Assembly (NCBI GenBank): GCA_026225395.1
Contig: JAMFSR010000039.1
Coordinates: 51,794 to 115,793 of the forward strand
Length of the DNA stretch: 64,000 nt
Direction: 5' to 3'
Source of the DNA: Granulicella sapmiensis
GTDB lineage: Bacteria; Acidobacteriota; Terriglobia; Terriglobales; Acidobacteriaceae
Both the position numbers and the translations under genes were made by a program. Shown piece by piece: positions 27,466-37,401 of the stretch. The notes beneath the pieces are model-generated. The model searched no databases and had not been told where the DNA came from. It saw nothing but the letters and a program-made list of their open reading frames with translations. The stretch's first letter is position 1. Each line of letters starts with the position of its first letter.

Positions 27466-27698
27466 CCCATTTCGATTGTGCATAGGGTATTGCGCGAATT
27501 CGCTTGCGGCCAAAAACCGATCTGAACGAGAAACGCTTGCATTTCTGCAGAACTATCTGAAACGGGTGTATAGGGCGAGAGTCTGAAGGTTATATGTCCT
27601 GGGCAAAGGTGTTGTACCAGCATCCTGAAATCTATGTCGGGTTTTGGCGTACTCATGTTGACGGAGCGTGGCGGAGTGAAATTTGCAACGTCGCCAAT

Positions 27699-28430
27699 TC
27701 ATGGCCCAATTTGCACTATGAGAGTCGCGATCTGGCTGGCAGCCGCCTGCACCGCCGCTTGGACCTCGGATTCCCGCTCCTTGGTCATCCGCATGAGGGG
27801 AGCAGAGATACTGATGGCGGCAACAACTGGGCATCTTTCAATCTGCACGGCGGCGGCGAAGCAAAGACCGCCGTCGATAAACTCCTCGCGATCACAAGCG
27901 ACTCCTCTCGCTCGAATCTCTCGAAATTGCTCAAAAAGCTTGAGACGGTCGACTATGGTTTTATTGGTACGTGGAGAGAGTCCATAGGTTTCGAGGATGC
28001 GATCGGCCAGGAGCCGGTACTGAAAAACTTTGATGACTATTCCCAGGGCGCTGCAATGGGGAGGAAGGGATCCGGCCAATCCTATTCGTGATGCGGATCT
28101 CGTTGAAGCCCTCCTTGGAATCCAGGATATGAAATCCTATCTTCAAATAGGTAAGCCTGATTGGCTGTCTCGTTGAATCGGTTCGATAACTGTTCGAGTT
28201 CAGATTCAGGATATCTCTAACTCGATTTGCGGAGTGAGCCAGCCAGCCGAAGACTAGTTTAGGCGTGAGCGACAGGTGCCATCCAAATTTCGCTGCAAGC
28301 AAGCTGACTTTTCGAGAGTGAGTAGAACCCGATAGAGGGTTGCTTCCGGAAGGGCAATTCGTAATGCTACATCGCTGAGGGAGAATTGGTTTTGGCTATC
28401 GAAGCAGTTTAGGAGATTGCCTAGCGGTTA
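27699..28430 (-). pseudogene. decayed IclR-family regulator
   Basis: On the minus strand an IclR winged helix can be read near 28260-28420 (FSLSDVALRIALPEATLYRV then LLTLEKSACLQRNLDG), followed by a TAG. Another frame continues GWLAHSANRV and TYLKIGFHILDSKEGF, and a third gives the C-terminal effector domain with REIRARGVACDREEFIDG, GLCFAAAV and AAISISAPLMRM, ending at 27699. At least two frameshifts separate these parts. IclR proteins such as KdgR regulate pectin genes in other bacteria, so this may be a former pectin regulator. The plus-strand frame at 27594-28091 is only its shadow. Confidence 0.82.
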
Positions 28431-28885
28431 TTGGCGAATAGAACTGGGCTCGAAGCTGGTAGAGGTCATGGTCTCGCCGAGATAAGTGGTACGAGGGCCC
28501 CAGGAAAGCTGCGCAGTTCTTGGCTCCAAGTCGGACACGATGAAGGAGTGTAGGAAGTCTTTTCCAGAGAACATCGCCTGTCGTGATACTAGGGCTTCTG
28601 CACGGAGAAGCAATGCTTGCAAGCCCTTGAAGTAATTTCTAGAGCACGACAGCTATGGATGGGTTTGATCGAAGCTGCCCGGAAGACTGAGGGCTGGAAG
28701 AAAAACCGGCCGTTTTTGTGGACAGAGGGAGGTCCACGACATCTTGCGAAAAATGTCTTTACAAATACTGGCAACGTTGCCTATAGTCGGTAACGCGTAA
28801 ACAAGGTATGCGGTTGCGGTCGCACGAAGGTGATTTTCAAGCGGTGTAGAACTGCGCCCGGAAGTAGCTCAAGAACAGGAAAGAA
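28431..28885. other. intergenic region before the NHL/Ig-repeat gene
   Basis: 455 bp. The left part has a minus-strand open frame (28428-28622) that I do not recognise and do not call. The right end is a promoter with operator (listed separately). Confidence 0.4.
28758..28787 (+). promoter_or_regulatory. promoter with embedded LacI-type operator (TGGCAACGTTGCCT, 28769-28782)
   Basis: -35 TTTACA (28758-28763), 18-bp spacer, -10 TATAGT (28782-28787), with the palindrome occupying the spacer. This is the classical layout for steric repression and lies about 100 bp before the NHL/Ig-repeat gene. Confidence 0.72.
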
Positions 28886-31800
28886 GTGAATGTCATGATT
28901 TCAAATTTCTCATCGACGGCCCGCTCCCACCGTTTTGCTGCTCGTTTGGGCGCTGCAACATCCACGAAACGCCGTACACTACCCGCTACGTGGTTGATGG
29001 TCGGACTCGTGCTTATTGGGCCCGTGGGCCAGGCGCAGACGTCTGCGCCGCTCGTTTTGCCAAATACGCTGAGCACTGTGGCGGGATCGTCCAATGGAAC
29101 AGCAGGGGCGAGTGGGTTTACCGTGGGCGCGGCGTGCTCTCCAGGAAGCCCGTACAAAGCGACCGATGTGTATGGCGATGGCTGCCTGGCAACGCAAGCG
29201 GTCTTCGGTACAGATTTGCAGGACGGGATCCGGGTGGATGGGCAGGGCAATCTCTATATTGTCGACATCAACAACAACTGGGCTAATACGTCGGTTACGC
29301 TGGTTCGGAAGGTGGACGCGAAGTCTGGGATTGTTTCGCTGATCTCGAGCAGTATTAATTCGTCGTGCATGCTGGCAACGGCTGCTGTGGCCGGAGCGAT
29401 GGACAGCCAGGGTGATGGATGTCCCTTCGCATCTACAAAGGCTCCCAAAGAGCGCGGCTGGGGCATGGACCTTTACGGCAATCTGTTTACCGGTACCTAC
29501 GGTTCAGGTGAACTGCACATTTTCTGCAATGCGGTTTCGCCGCTTTGCCCTGTTGCCGCGGGTATAACGCAGACGTATAGCAATGCGCAGAAGCAGGTGG
29601 GCAATATGTACCGCATAGCAGGCTGCGTAGGCACTGGGGCTTCTGCGACATCGGGAACGTCGGTGGCGGCGCCGGGGGCTGGAGATGGTTATTTCGCTTC
29701 ACCATTTTGGAACTTGCCAGGTGATGTGGCTGCGTGGGGACCTTCGAACAGCAGCTTTAATGCGACTGCAACAACGACCGGAACGAATGGGACCTGCGGC
29801 GCGACCACCGGCGAATTGAATGGTGGCCGCTCGGTTACTGCGGATATTTATGGCAATGTTTTCATCGCTGACGGTTCAAACTTCCGCGTCCGTGTGATTG
29901 TCGGGCCGGCGACATATACCCTTTCGAACGGTACTGTGCTCACCAATCCGATTCCGGCAGTGCTGCAACTGTATTCGACATACAGCAACATCACGGCGAC
30001 GCAGATGTACGGGCGCATCTATCCGATCTTTGGCGGCTTTACGGCGACTACAGCTGGGACCGCGTGTACGTCCGCGCCGGGCGCGACGGCGGTGGATGCG
30101 TATGGTGACTCCTGTCCGTGGTTCAACACATCGCAGTCGCAGCAGGCTGCTGATCCGGTGGGCCTGGCGATTGACCAAACGATGGAAGGGGGTGCTGTCT
30201 CGAGCAACGTCATTCTGAATGACGGGACCGCGAACGTTCTTCATGTTCTGTATATGGGGCCGACCATCAGCACGGGCAATATTACGGCTGCCAGCTATCC
30301 GATGGCCCATGCCATCTCCGTGAACAACCCAAGCGTGAGCACGGTGACACATGGCTATGTTTACTTGTTGGCAGGCAATGCTACTGGAGTTGTAGGGAGC
30401 GCTCCGACGCTTGGCACCGCGACATCTGTTAGCCCTTACACGCGTGTGACGGGGGCGCCGAATGGCAACCTCTATCTGGGAGCTTCGAGCACCGCCACCA
30501 CAGGGGCTTATGTGAGCTTCTATGATTTGAGCACGGGTTACATGCGGTTGCTGCTTCAGTCGACCGTTCCGGTAACGGGTTCGACGGACATTCCGCCAGG
30601 AACAACAGCGACCACGACTTATACGTGTGCAACACCGGGCACAGGTGACGGTCTGCCAGCATTCACGGCTACAACGGCCGCCCCAGCCGGAGCATTGACA
30701 ACAAATCCCTGTTTCAATAACAACGGCACGGGAAGCAGCCAGCTTAGTCTTTCGGCTGACGCGAACAACAACCTGTTTATCGGTGATGTTGAGATCGACT
30801 CGGCCGGCTGGGGGCGTACGCGAATCCGCGAGGCCCTGGCGAGCAAATTGTACCCGACGACAATGGGCACGCCGACGACCCAGACCATGCTCCTCCATGG
30901 ACCGGTCAACACGACGGCGGGTGCGACGGCGATTGCGGCTTCCATGCTGAATGTGGGCGCGTCAGATGTCAACGTGGCGACGCCTAGTTGCGAGGCCACG
31001 GCAAATGCCGATAAGACGGTGGACTGCGTGGCTACGGTGACGTTCTCACCTGCGGCACCCGGGCTTCGCGCAGGATTGCTTCGGTTGTCGGATGCGAGTA
31101 CGGCGACGTCCTCGTATGCTCCGATGTTTGGACTCGCAACTGGAAGTGCGCTGGTGACGGACCCTGCTTCGCCGATCGCGGCAGTAACAATAAATCTTGC
31201 GGCGGCTATCGCGGCTCCTGTGGGCGCGGTGGTGGATGCGAACGGCGATGTGTTCACTATGGATACGTCGGCGGGTAAATTCGTCGAGATCTCGGGTGGA
31301 ACGACGACACAGCTTCCGGGCACGTTGCCTGCAGGACCGGCGCAGATTGCGCTTGATCTTGCGGGAAATCTGTATGCGGTTGGTTCCAGCAGCACCACGC
31401 TGACGAAGCTGACGTTCACGGGGAGCACTTATGTTCCCAGCACTGTGACGTTAGGGGGAGTGGTGACGCCGCAGGGGATTGCATTCGACGCGACAGGTAA
31501 CATGTACGTCTCTGACAAGAACACGTCTTCGGTGTACAAGTTTGCGGCGGCTACGCTGAATGGAACGGCAATTCCGGGAACTGCGGGATCGCTGCCGAAT
31601 GCGATGCCGGGAACTGTTCTTGCGTCGAGCCTGAACGTGCCGGGAAGCGTTGCGATTGACGGCTATGGCAATGTATACATTGCGGACACTGGGTCGGGTG
31701 CGATCTATCGCGTGGATGCGAAGAGCGGCGTGACGACGGGGCTCTTGTCATCGATTCACCCGGGAGCCATTGCGGTAGATGCCGCCGGGGACGTCTATTA

Positions 31801-33388
31801 CCAGGACACAGCTGCTGATATCGTGGTGGAGATCCCGTATGCCGGTATCTCGAACGGCGTTGCCGGGTCGCTGTCTGTCACGGTGCAGTCAGCGTTAAGC
31901 AAGCCGAGCGGGTTGGCCCTAGCAGGCAATGGAAACGTATATAGCGCAGACAGTGGCGCGGGAGCGCTGACCCTGATTGCGCGTGATGCGTTTGCATATA
32001 ACTTTGGTAACGGTTCGAGTGGATCGGCTACTGTAAACGCGACGTTGACCGATGCGGGGAACCTGGCGGTGACGGGCTCCAATCCGAACGTCAATACTAC
32101 GAACATCATTCTCTCATCCAGCGGAGCTACGGGTTGCACGGTGACTGCAGATGTCTTTGGGGCACAGGCCTCGGGCGGTGCATGCACGTTCAGTGCAAAC
32201 TTCGTGGGGCAGGGGACAGGGCCAGTGAGCAGTGTGATCAGCTATCTACCGGCGCCAAGCACGGTGGGCAGCATGACTTTCACCGGAACCCTTACTTCGG
32301 TTTCGGGTACGACGACAACGCTGGCACCCATCGGCGCCACAGTGTTACCGGGAACGCAGCTGACGTTGACCGCGACGGTCGCATCGACATCAACCGTCGC
32401 AGGCCAGACTGTAACGTTCCTTAACGGAACAACGGTGTTGGGAACAGGTACGACGAACGCTTCGGGAGTGGCGACTCTGCCGTTCACGGTTGGGGCGCTC
32501 GGCACTGTTTACAACTTCCAGGCGACCTTCGCGGGCAGCGGAATGGTGTTGGGAGCTTCTGCGAGCGCTGTGCAGACTGTGACTGTTGCGCTGACACCCT
32601 CGACCATCACGCTGGGATTAAGTACGACCTCGACGTATCCCGGCCAGCCGGTGACACTGACGGCGACGCAGACGCCAGCGGCAGTGGGCGAAACAATCAC
32701 TTTCCTGAGCAATGGAACGACCACCTTGGGGACTGGCACGATCAATTCCTCCGGCATAGCGACCTACACGTTTACGCCGACGACCGGTGGGACGGATGTG
32801 ATTACGGCAAGCTTTGCCTCTGACGGAAAGGCTTATGCAGCTACGACGAGCGCTCCGCAGACGTTGACGATCGCGGGTAGTGCAATTCTATTCTCGGTGT
32901 CGCCGAGCACGATCACGCTGGCTCCGGGAGCTTCGGGTCAGGTGACGCTGAGTATCACAACGCAGGGCGGCTTCGGCGGACTCGTGGGGCTCGCCTGCGC
33001 TAGTCCTGTAGCCTATGTGACGTGCGCCTTACAGTTTTCGTCGGTATCGTCGACAGCGCTCCCGAATCCTGCAGCAACCATCACGGTGGCACCTACCACA
33101 ACTACGGTTTCCAGCTTCGGCGGAGGTTCGATCTTGGCGATGCTAGGTTCGTTTGCATTGCTGGGATTCATCATGAAAGCGCGCAAACGTATGCATCGCC
33201 TGCCGCGGGTTGCGCTCCTCGTTGCATTTGCTGCTTGCTCGGCTGCGGCGACACTTGGCGTCATGGGTTGCAGTGGATCCAATGCGGGCTCGACAGGCAC
33301 AGCTCCAAGCGGAACCCAGGTTGTGACGTTTACATCCACTGCGGCAGGCGCTTCGGAGACTGCAACGGTAACTGTCCTTATCAATTAG
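28886..33388 (+). CDS. large secreted NHL/beta-propeller and Ig-repeat protein with C-terminal membrane/GCSG tail
   Basis: 1500 residues. Signal-anchor region (WLMVGLVLIGPVGQAQ), then NHL-type propeller repeats in two blocks (GIRVDGQGNLYIVDINNN; GIAFDATGNMYVSDKNTS; SVAIDGYGNVYIADTGSG), a choice-of-anchor-like region, and two bacterial Ig-like repeats (about 1145-1330; TVTFLNGTTVLGTG, TITFLSNGTTTLGTG). The last 90 residues hold two hydrophobic helices separated by KARKRMHRLPR, then LGVMGCSGS and a final beta-strand-rich tail (TQVVTFTSTAAG...ATVTVLIN). The same tail closes the GH28-Ig protein at 46-49 kb. AGGAAAG precedes the start. The upstream operator places it in the pectin regulon; a surface glycan-binding or scaffold role is inference. 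Highly repetitive Thr/Gly/Ala-rich composition. Confidence 0.82.
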   Translation: MNVMISNFSSTARSHRFAARLGAATSTKRRTLPATWLMVGLVLIGPVGQAQTSAPLVLPNTLSTVAGSSNGTAGASGFTVGAACSPGSPYKATDVYGDGCLATQAVFGTDLQDGIRVDGQGNLYIVDINNNWANTSVTLVRKVDAKSGIVSLISSSINSSCMLATAAVAGAMDSQGDGCPFASTKAPKERGWGMDLYGNLFTGTYGSGELHIFCNAVSPLCPVAAGITQTYSNAQKQVGNMYRIAGCVGTGASATSGTSVAAPGAGDGYFASPFWNLPGDVAAWGPSNSSFNATATTTGTNGTCGATTGELNGGRSVTADIYGNVFIADGSNFRVRVIVGPATYTLSNGTVLTNPIPAVLQLYSTYSNITATQMYGRIYPIFGGFTATTAGTACTSAPGATAVDAYGDSCPWFNTSQSQQAADPVGLAIDQTMEGGAVSSNVILNDGTANVLHVLYMGPTISTGNITAASYPMAHAISVNNPSVSTVTHGYVYLLAGNATGVVGSAPTLGTATSVSPYTRVTGAPNGNLYLGASSTATTGAYVSFYDLSTGYMRLLLQSTVPVTGSTDIPPGTTATTTYTCATPGTGDGLPAFTATTAAPAGALTTNPCFNNNGTGSSQLSLSADANNNLFIGDVEIDSAGWGRTRIREALASKLYPTTMGTPTTQTMLLHGPVNTTAGATAIAASMLNVGASDVNVATPSCEATANADKTVDCVATVTFSPAAPGLRAGLLRLSDASTATSSYAPMFGLATGSALVTDPASPIAAVTINLAAAIAAPVGAVVDANGDVFTMDTSAGKFVEISGGTTTQLPGTLPAGPAQIALDLAGNLYAVGSSSTTLTKLTFTGSTYVPSTVTLGGVVTPQGIAFDATGNMYVSDKNTSSVYKFAAATLNGTAIPGTAGSLPNAMPGTVLASSLNVPGSVAIDGYGNVYIADTGSGAIYRVDAKSGVTTGLLSSIHPGAIAVDAAGDVYYQDTAADIVVEIPYAGISNGVAGSLSVTVQSALSKPSGLALAGNGNVYSADSGAGALTLIARDAFAYNFGNGSSGSATVNATLTDAGNLAVTGSNPNVNTTNIILSSSGATGCTVTADVFGAQASGGACTFSANFVGQGTGPVSSVISYLPAPSTVGSMTFTGTLTSVSGTTTTLAPIGATVLPGTQLTLTATVASTSTVAGQTVTFLNGTTVLGTGTTNASGVATLPFTVGALGTVYNFQATFAGSGMVLGASASAVQTVTVALTPSTITLGLSTTSTYPGQPVTLTATQTPAAVGETITFLSNGTTTLGTGTINSSGIATYTFTPTTGGTDVITASFASDGKAYAATTSAPQTLTIAGSAILFSVSPSTITLAPGASGQVTLSITTQGGFGGLVGLACASPVAYVTCALQFSSVSSTALPNPAATITVAPTTTTVSSFGGGSILAMLGSFALLGFIMKARKRMHRLPRVALLVAFAACSAAATLGVMGCSGSNAGSTGTAPSGTQVVTFTSTAAGASETATVTVLIN

Positions 33389-33404
33389 AAGCAGGGATAG
33401 CTGC

Positions 33405-33447
33405 AATCCGGGCAGATGTACAGGCGATGGCCTCGTCTGCCCGGATT
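33405..33447. terminator. bidirectional terminator-like hairpin
   Basis: A perfect 12-bp inverted repeat, AATCCGGGCAGA (33405-33416) and TCTGCCCGGATT (33436-33447), with a 19-base loop, sits exactly between two convergent genes. Confidence 0.65.
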
Positions 33448-33465
33448 CATGCTGGTGATTCTTGT

Positions 33466-34493
33466 TTAGTCGCAGCCGCAGGAGCGCCGGCAAACCAACT
33501 CGCCGGCGAGAGTAATTGCCTGGTTTTCATAGGTTGGTTCAGCGGCTACCGGTCGATTGGCGAGCACTTCAATCTTCCGGAAAAGCAGGTCGACAGCATA
33601 GCGGACCATCAGCTTGACCGGTTGACGGACGACTGTGAGCGATGGGTTCATCAGTGGAGCGAAGTCGAAGTCATCGAAGCCGATGACTGGAAGCCTGTTG
33701 GCCTCGTTTAGGCCCATATCGTTGAAGGCAAACAGAATGCTGCTGGTAGCCATGTTGCTGAGAGAGAGAAGTGCGTGCGGCCTGTGACGACCGGAAAGTA
33801 CCGGAGCGAGCATCAGCCTGAGGTGGTTGTAATCGGCGGCTTCCAAAAGATGTGGCTTACGGCCAGCGCTACACATGCCTTCTGTGTATCCGTCGATGCG
33901 TTCGCGGAAGGTGAAGATGGCTGTGCGGGCGATGACACAGGCGATGTCTTTATATCCGTGGCGGAGAAGATGATCAGTTGCGGTTCGCGCCGCTTCGCGG
34001 TTTCTAAGAGTTACCGAGTCGAGTCTTTAGAGAGCAACCGGTCGAAAACAACGGTGGGCGTCCCTGATAAGACTGAGGTGATCTCCTCGGGTAGGCTACC
34101 CGGGGCACAGGCCATGATGACACCGTCGGCGCGGTAACGCCGTAAAGTAGCGAGGTGCTGATTTTGGCGATCCTTATCCTCTTCGTGCAACAACAAAATG
34201 ACGGCGAAACCTCGCCGCCTGGCTTCCGATTCAATCTCCTGGATGGCCTTGCTGAAGAAGGTGTTGTCGACCTGCGGAACGATGATACCGATGGTGCGCG
34301 TAGAAGCGCCGCGAAGAGCTCGGGCGGCTTCGTCGGGCATGTAGCCGAGATGCTCAACGGCAGCGGCGACGCGTTGGGCAGCGTCCGGCCGGATGGTGAT
34401 GCCGCGAAGATATCGCGAGACGGTGGAGGCCCCAACGTGCGCCATTTTCGCCACATCGGTAACGGTTGGGCGGCCTTTCGCCGGGGTCATCAC
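33466..34493 (-). pseudogene. LacI-family repressor broken by a one-base deletion
   Basis: The N-terminal part (34011-34493) has a complete LacI helix-turn-helix (VTDVAKMAHVGASTVSRYL) and sensor start, and stops at SKDSTR. One base is missing at about 34022/34023: the intact paralogue at 13.3 kb reads SDIDSVLLRNREAARMG, while here AAA-GAC is followed by TCGAC-TCG-GTA, and the next frame resumes SVTLRNREAARTATDHLLRH and stays open to 33466, ending GELVCRRSCGCD. Restoring one base would give a full repressor of about 342 residues. Either a very recent mutation or a sequencing error; the rest shows no decay. It is the natural local regulator for the GH28/xylA/GH3 group. Confidence 0.85.
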
Positions 34494-34609
34494 GCGTTCT
34501 TTCTTCCTTTATCTTATCTTGACGTTGCAACACCGAAGTAGAGGCGAATCGTATGCTGTGCTGGGTTGTTGGCAAAAACGATGGTGTATTTGCTGCAGGC
34601 AATAGTATT

Positions 34610-34639
34610 TTGTCTTTATTGGCAACGATGCCATACTAT
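34610..34639 (+). promoter_or_regulatory. promoter with embedded LacI-type operator (TGGCAACGATGCCA, 34620-34633)
   Basis: -35 TTGTCT (34610-34615), 18-bp spacer containing the palindrome, -10 TACTAT (34634-34639). It lies 98 bp before the polygalacturonase start, with the same geometry as the site at 28.77 kb. Confidence 0.72.
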
Positions 34640-34730
34640 CGCTAGCGGGTCTCTTTGCGCGAACTGATTCCAAGATACATTATCGCCGTGCTTCTAACCG
34701 CTTCACAATCGTTCGAGTTCGAGGTCTGTA

Positions 34731-35963
34731 ATGCGACTCTACCTGTTCGCTGTTTTTGCTTTTTCCGTTTGCGTCGGCGTTATCGCTGCGCAATCTGAGA
34801 AAACCTGTGACGTGCATGCTTATGGTGCCACCGGCGATGGCCAAACGAAGGATACCATTGCGATTCAGAAAGCTATCGATGATTGCGCCAAGGCCGGCGG
34901 CACCGTGAAGCTCGAAGGCGCGCCGATGTTCGTGAGCGGGCCACTTGATCTGAAAAGCAAGGTGACGCTGTATGTGGGTGTGGGGACGACGCTGGCGGCA
35001 TCGAAAGATCACGATGATTTCCCTGAAGAAGAGCAGTTTGGGGAAATGGGCCGGAAAGCTTTTTTGACGGCGAAGAATGCTACGGACATTGTGATTACGG
35101 GCGGTGGCATTATCGATGGAAGAGGTGACAGCTGGTGGCCGCATCGTGAGGAAGGATATACGCGCCCGCGACTGATTATATTTGACCACTGCAAACACGT
35201 GAGGATGGAGAACATCACAGCGGAGAACTCGCCGATGTGGCAAATTGTGCCGTATTACTCTGACGATGTTGTCTTCCGCAATATGAAGGTATACGCGCCA
35301 ACAACCTCGCACAATACCGACGGGATTGATCCATTTTCTTCCAGTCATATTGTGATCGACCATGTGGTCATCGACACGGGTGACGACGATATTGCGATCA
35401 AGAGCGGACAGCCAAACTCTCCTGGTCCTGATGCCCCAAGTACGGACATCACCATTACGGATTGCACGCTGCTCAATGGACATGGGCTGTCGATTGGGAG
35501 TGAAGTTTCGGGGGGCGTGCAACGAGTGCGGGTGGAGCGTGTTCATTTCAAGGGCACGGGAACGGGGATACGCATCAAGTCGAATCGTGACCGCGGCAAC
35601 GATATTGGGCCACTGACCTATCGCGACATCGATATGGAGGACGTTGGCACGGCGATCCTGATAACCGAGTTCTATCCCAGGATCCCTGCATCGATCGATT
35701 CAGAGCCGGTGACGCGGCTTACTCCCCACTTTCACGACATTACGATATCGAATGTGCGAGTCAAGGGAGCGAAAGAGGCCGCGGTGGTGGTGGGTTTGCC
35801 GGAATCGCCGATCCTTGGGCTGCGGTTGATTGATGTTTCAATCGAAGCTGCTAAGGGAGCGAAGTTGGAGTATGTCCAGCTTGGAGTGAATCAGTTCAAG
35901 GTGAACGCATCATCCGGAGAGAACATCAGCGCCGGGCCCGGAGTGACGTCGATGGGGAAGTAA
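34731..35963 (+). CDS. polygalacturonase / glycoside hydrolase family 28
   Basis: 410 residues with a Sec signal peptide (MRLYLFAVFAFSVCVGVIAA). Right-handed beta-helix enzyme that hydrolyses alpha-1,4-galacturonosyl bonds. All four GH28 motifs are present: HNTDGID (194-200), DTGDDDIAIKSG with catalytic Asp218/Asp219, NGHGLSIGSE with His251, and RIKSNRDRG (281-289). The length suits an exo- or endo-polygalacturonase; galactans of rhamnogalacturonan cannot be excluded. It is followed 90 bp downstream by xylose isomerase and preceded by a LacI-type operator promoter. Confidence 0.94.
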   Translation: MRLYLFAVFAFSVCVGVIAAQSEKTCDVHAYGATGDGQTKDTIAIQKAIDDCAKAGGTVKLEGAPMFVSGPLDLKSKVTLYVGVGTTLAASKDHDDFPEEEQFGEMGRKAFLTAKNATDIVITGGGIIDGRGDSWWPHREEGYTRPRLIIFDHCKHVRMENITAENSPMWQIVPYYSDDVVFRNMKVYAPTTSHNTDGIDPFSSSHIVIDHVVIDTGDDDIAIKSGQPNSPGPDAPSTDITITDCTLLNGHGLSIGSEVSGGVQRVRVERVHFKGTGTGIRIKSNRDRGNDIGPLTYRDIDMEDVGTAILITEFYPRIPASIDSEPVTRLTPHFHDITISNVRVKGAKEAAVVVGLPESPILGLRLIDVSIEAAKGAKLEYVQLGVNQFKVNASSGENISAGPGVTSMGK

Positions 35964-36052
35964 AGACTAGGTAAGACCTGTCGCGTTGAGTCCGCCTATG
36001 GCGGACGAGAGATTCAAGATTCATAAGCAGTTTGAAAGCGTGAGGGATCAAG

Positions 36053-37381
36053 TTGAATTCAATATTCAGTCAGTTCAATACAGTGAAGTATGAAGGTCCA
36101 ACCAGTGACAACGCGCTGGCTTACCGTTGGTACGATGCGGACAGGATCGTGCTTGGTAAAGCTCTTAAAGAGCATCTTCGCTTCGCTGTCGCATATTGGC
36201 ACTCGCTTGCTATGACAGGAAGTGATCCGTTTGGTGGGTCGACGTTGGCACGTCCGTGGATGGGTGCGGGTGATCCCATCGAGTTGGCCAAGATCAAGGC
36301 GGATGCTGCGTTTGATCTGTTCCGCGTGTTGGATCTGCCATTCTTTTGCTGGCACGACGCAGATATTGCTCCGAACGGTGAGACGCTGGCGGAGACACTC
36401 AAAAACTTTCACACGATGGTCGACTATCTGGAACAGAAGATGAGCAGTCATAGCACGCGTTTGTTGTGGGGGACTGCGAATTTGTTTTCTCATCCGCGCT
36501 TCATGGCCGGTGCTTCCACCAATCCTGATCCGGAAGTGTTTTTGTGGAGCGCAGCTACGGTAAAGAACTGCATGGATGCGACCAAGCGCTTGGGCGGGTC
36601 AAACTACGTTTTGTGGGGCGGCCGCGAAGGGTACGAGACTCTCCTGAATACCGACATGAAGCAGGAACTGGAACAGATGGGACGCTTCCTGACGCTGGTG
36701 GTGGAGTATAAGCACAAAATCGGATTTGAGGGTCAGATACTAATCGAACCGAAACCGAAGGAACCCACGTCGCACCAATACGACTTTGATGTGGCGACGG
36801 TTTATGGTTTTTTGAAACGCTTTGGCCTGGAAAACGAAGTGCGCGTGAATATTGAGGCCAATCATGCCACCCTGGCGGGTCATAGCTTTGAGCATGAGAT
36901 CGCAACGGCAGGAGGCCTCGGGATTCTAGGTTCGTTGGACATTAACCGTGGCGATGCGCTGCTGGGATGGGACACCGATCAATTTCCAAATGATTTGTGG
37001 ACGATGACCATGTCTATGTATCACGTAATCAAAGCGGGCGGCCTGGGCCAGGGCGGGTGCAACTTCGACGCCAAGGTGCGTCGGCAGAGCTTCACACCCG
37101 ACGATATGGTTCATGCGCACGTCGGCGGCGTGGATCTGTGTGCCCGTGCTTTCCTGGCTGCCGCCAAACTGATCGAGGACGGAAAGTACGACGCGTTACT
37201 GAGCGAGCGCTATGCAGGCTGGAAGTCGGAGAGAGGCGCAAAGCTGCTTTCGGGGGAGCTATCCCTTGATGCGATTGAAACGCTGGCACTGAAGGATGAA
37301 CTCAATCCGCAACCGCGCTCCGGACGTCAGGAGGCAATCGAGAACCTGCTCGCGCGGTCTATCTACACCGATGCTGTGTAG
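36053..37381 (+). CDS. xylA: xylose isomerase
   Basis: 442 residues, the size of class II XylA. It converts D-xylose to D-xylulose in the cytoplasm. Characteristic parts: KYEGPTSDNALAYRWYD at the N-terminus, FCWHDADIAP with the catalytic His, LIEPKPKEPTSHQYDFD, NIEANHATLAGHSFEHE and GSLDINRGDALLGWDTDQFP with metal-binding Asp/Glu/His residues. TTG start at 36053 is supported by GAGGG six bases upstream and by the standard N-terminus. The link to pectin is xylogalacturonan or co-degraded xylan. A 6-bp perfect hairpin (TCCGCC-TAT-GGCGGA, 35991-36005) lies in the gap after the GH28 gene. Confidence 0.96.
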   Translation: MNSIFSQFNTVKYEGPTSDNALAYRWYDADRIVLGKALKEHLRFAVAYWHSLAMTGSDPFGGSTLARPWMGAGDPIELAKIKADAAFDLFRVLDLPFFCWHDADIAPNGETLAETLKNFHTMVDYLEQKMSSHSTRLLWGTANLFSHPRFMAGASTNPDPEVFLWSAATVKNCMDATKRLGGSNYVLWGGREGYETLLNTDMKQELEQMGRFLTLVVEYKHKIGFEGQILIEPKPKEPTSHQYDFDVATVYGFLKRFGLENEVRVNIEANHATLAGHSFEHEIATAGGLGILGSLDINRGDALLGWDTDQFPNDLWTMTMSMYHVIKAGGLGQGGCNFDAKVRRQSFTPDDMVHAHVGGVDLCARAFLAAAKLIEDGKYDALLSERYAGWKSERGAKLLSGELSLDAIETLALKDELNPQPRSGRQEAIENLLARSIYTDAV

Positions 37382-37401
37382 ATAGATCACGAAGACAAAA
37401 G

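Noticed and set aside
27594..28091. Plus-strand 165-codon frame after the first Oar receptor
   Set aside because: The opposite strand carries readable IclR effector-domain sequence; the plus frame shows no motif.
28428..28622. Minus-strand 64-codon frame before the NHL/Ig gene
   Set aside because: Not recognised and starts only at TTG without a ribosome binding site; may be another relic but cannot be supported.
29876..30898. Minus-strand 340-codon frame opposite the NHL/Ig-repeat gene
   Set aside because: Antisense to repetitive Thr/Gly-rich coding sequence; Arg-rich nonsense composition.
31100..33000. Repeated segments in the NHL/Ig gene as DNA repeats or CRISPR-like array
   Set aside because: The periodicity follows protein propeller and Ig-like repeats; no conserved direct-repeat/spacer pattern.
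35991..36005. TCCGCC-TAT-GGCGGA hairpin between GH28 and xylA as a terminator
   Set aside because: Only six base pairs and no T-run; the two genes are close and probably co-transcribed.
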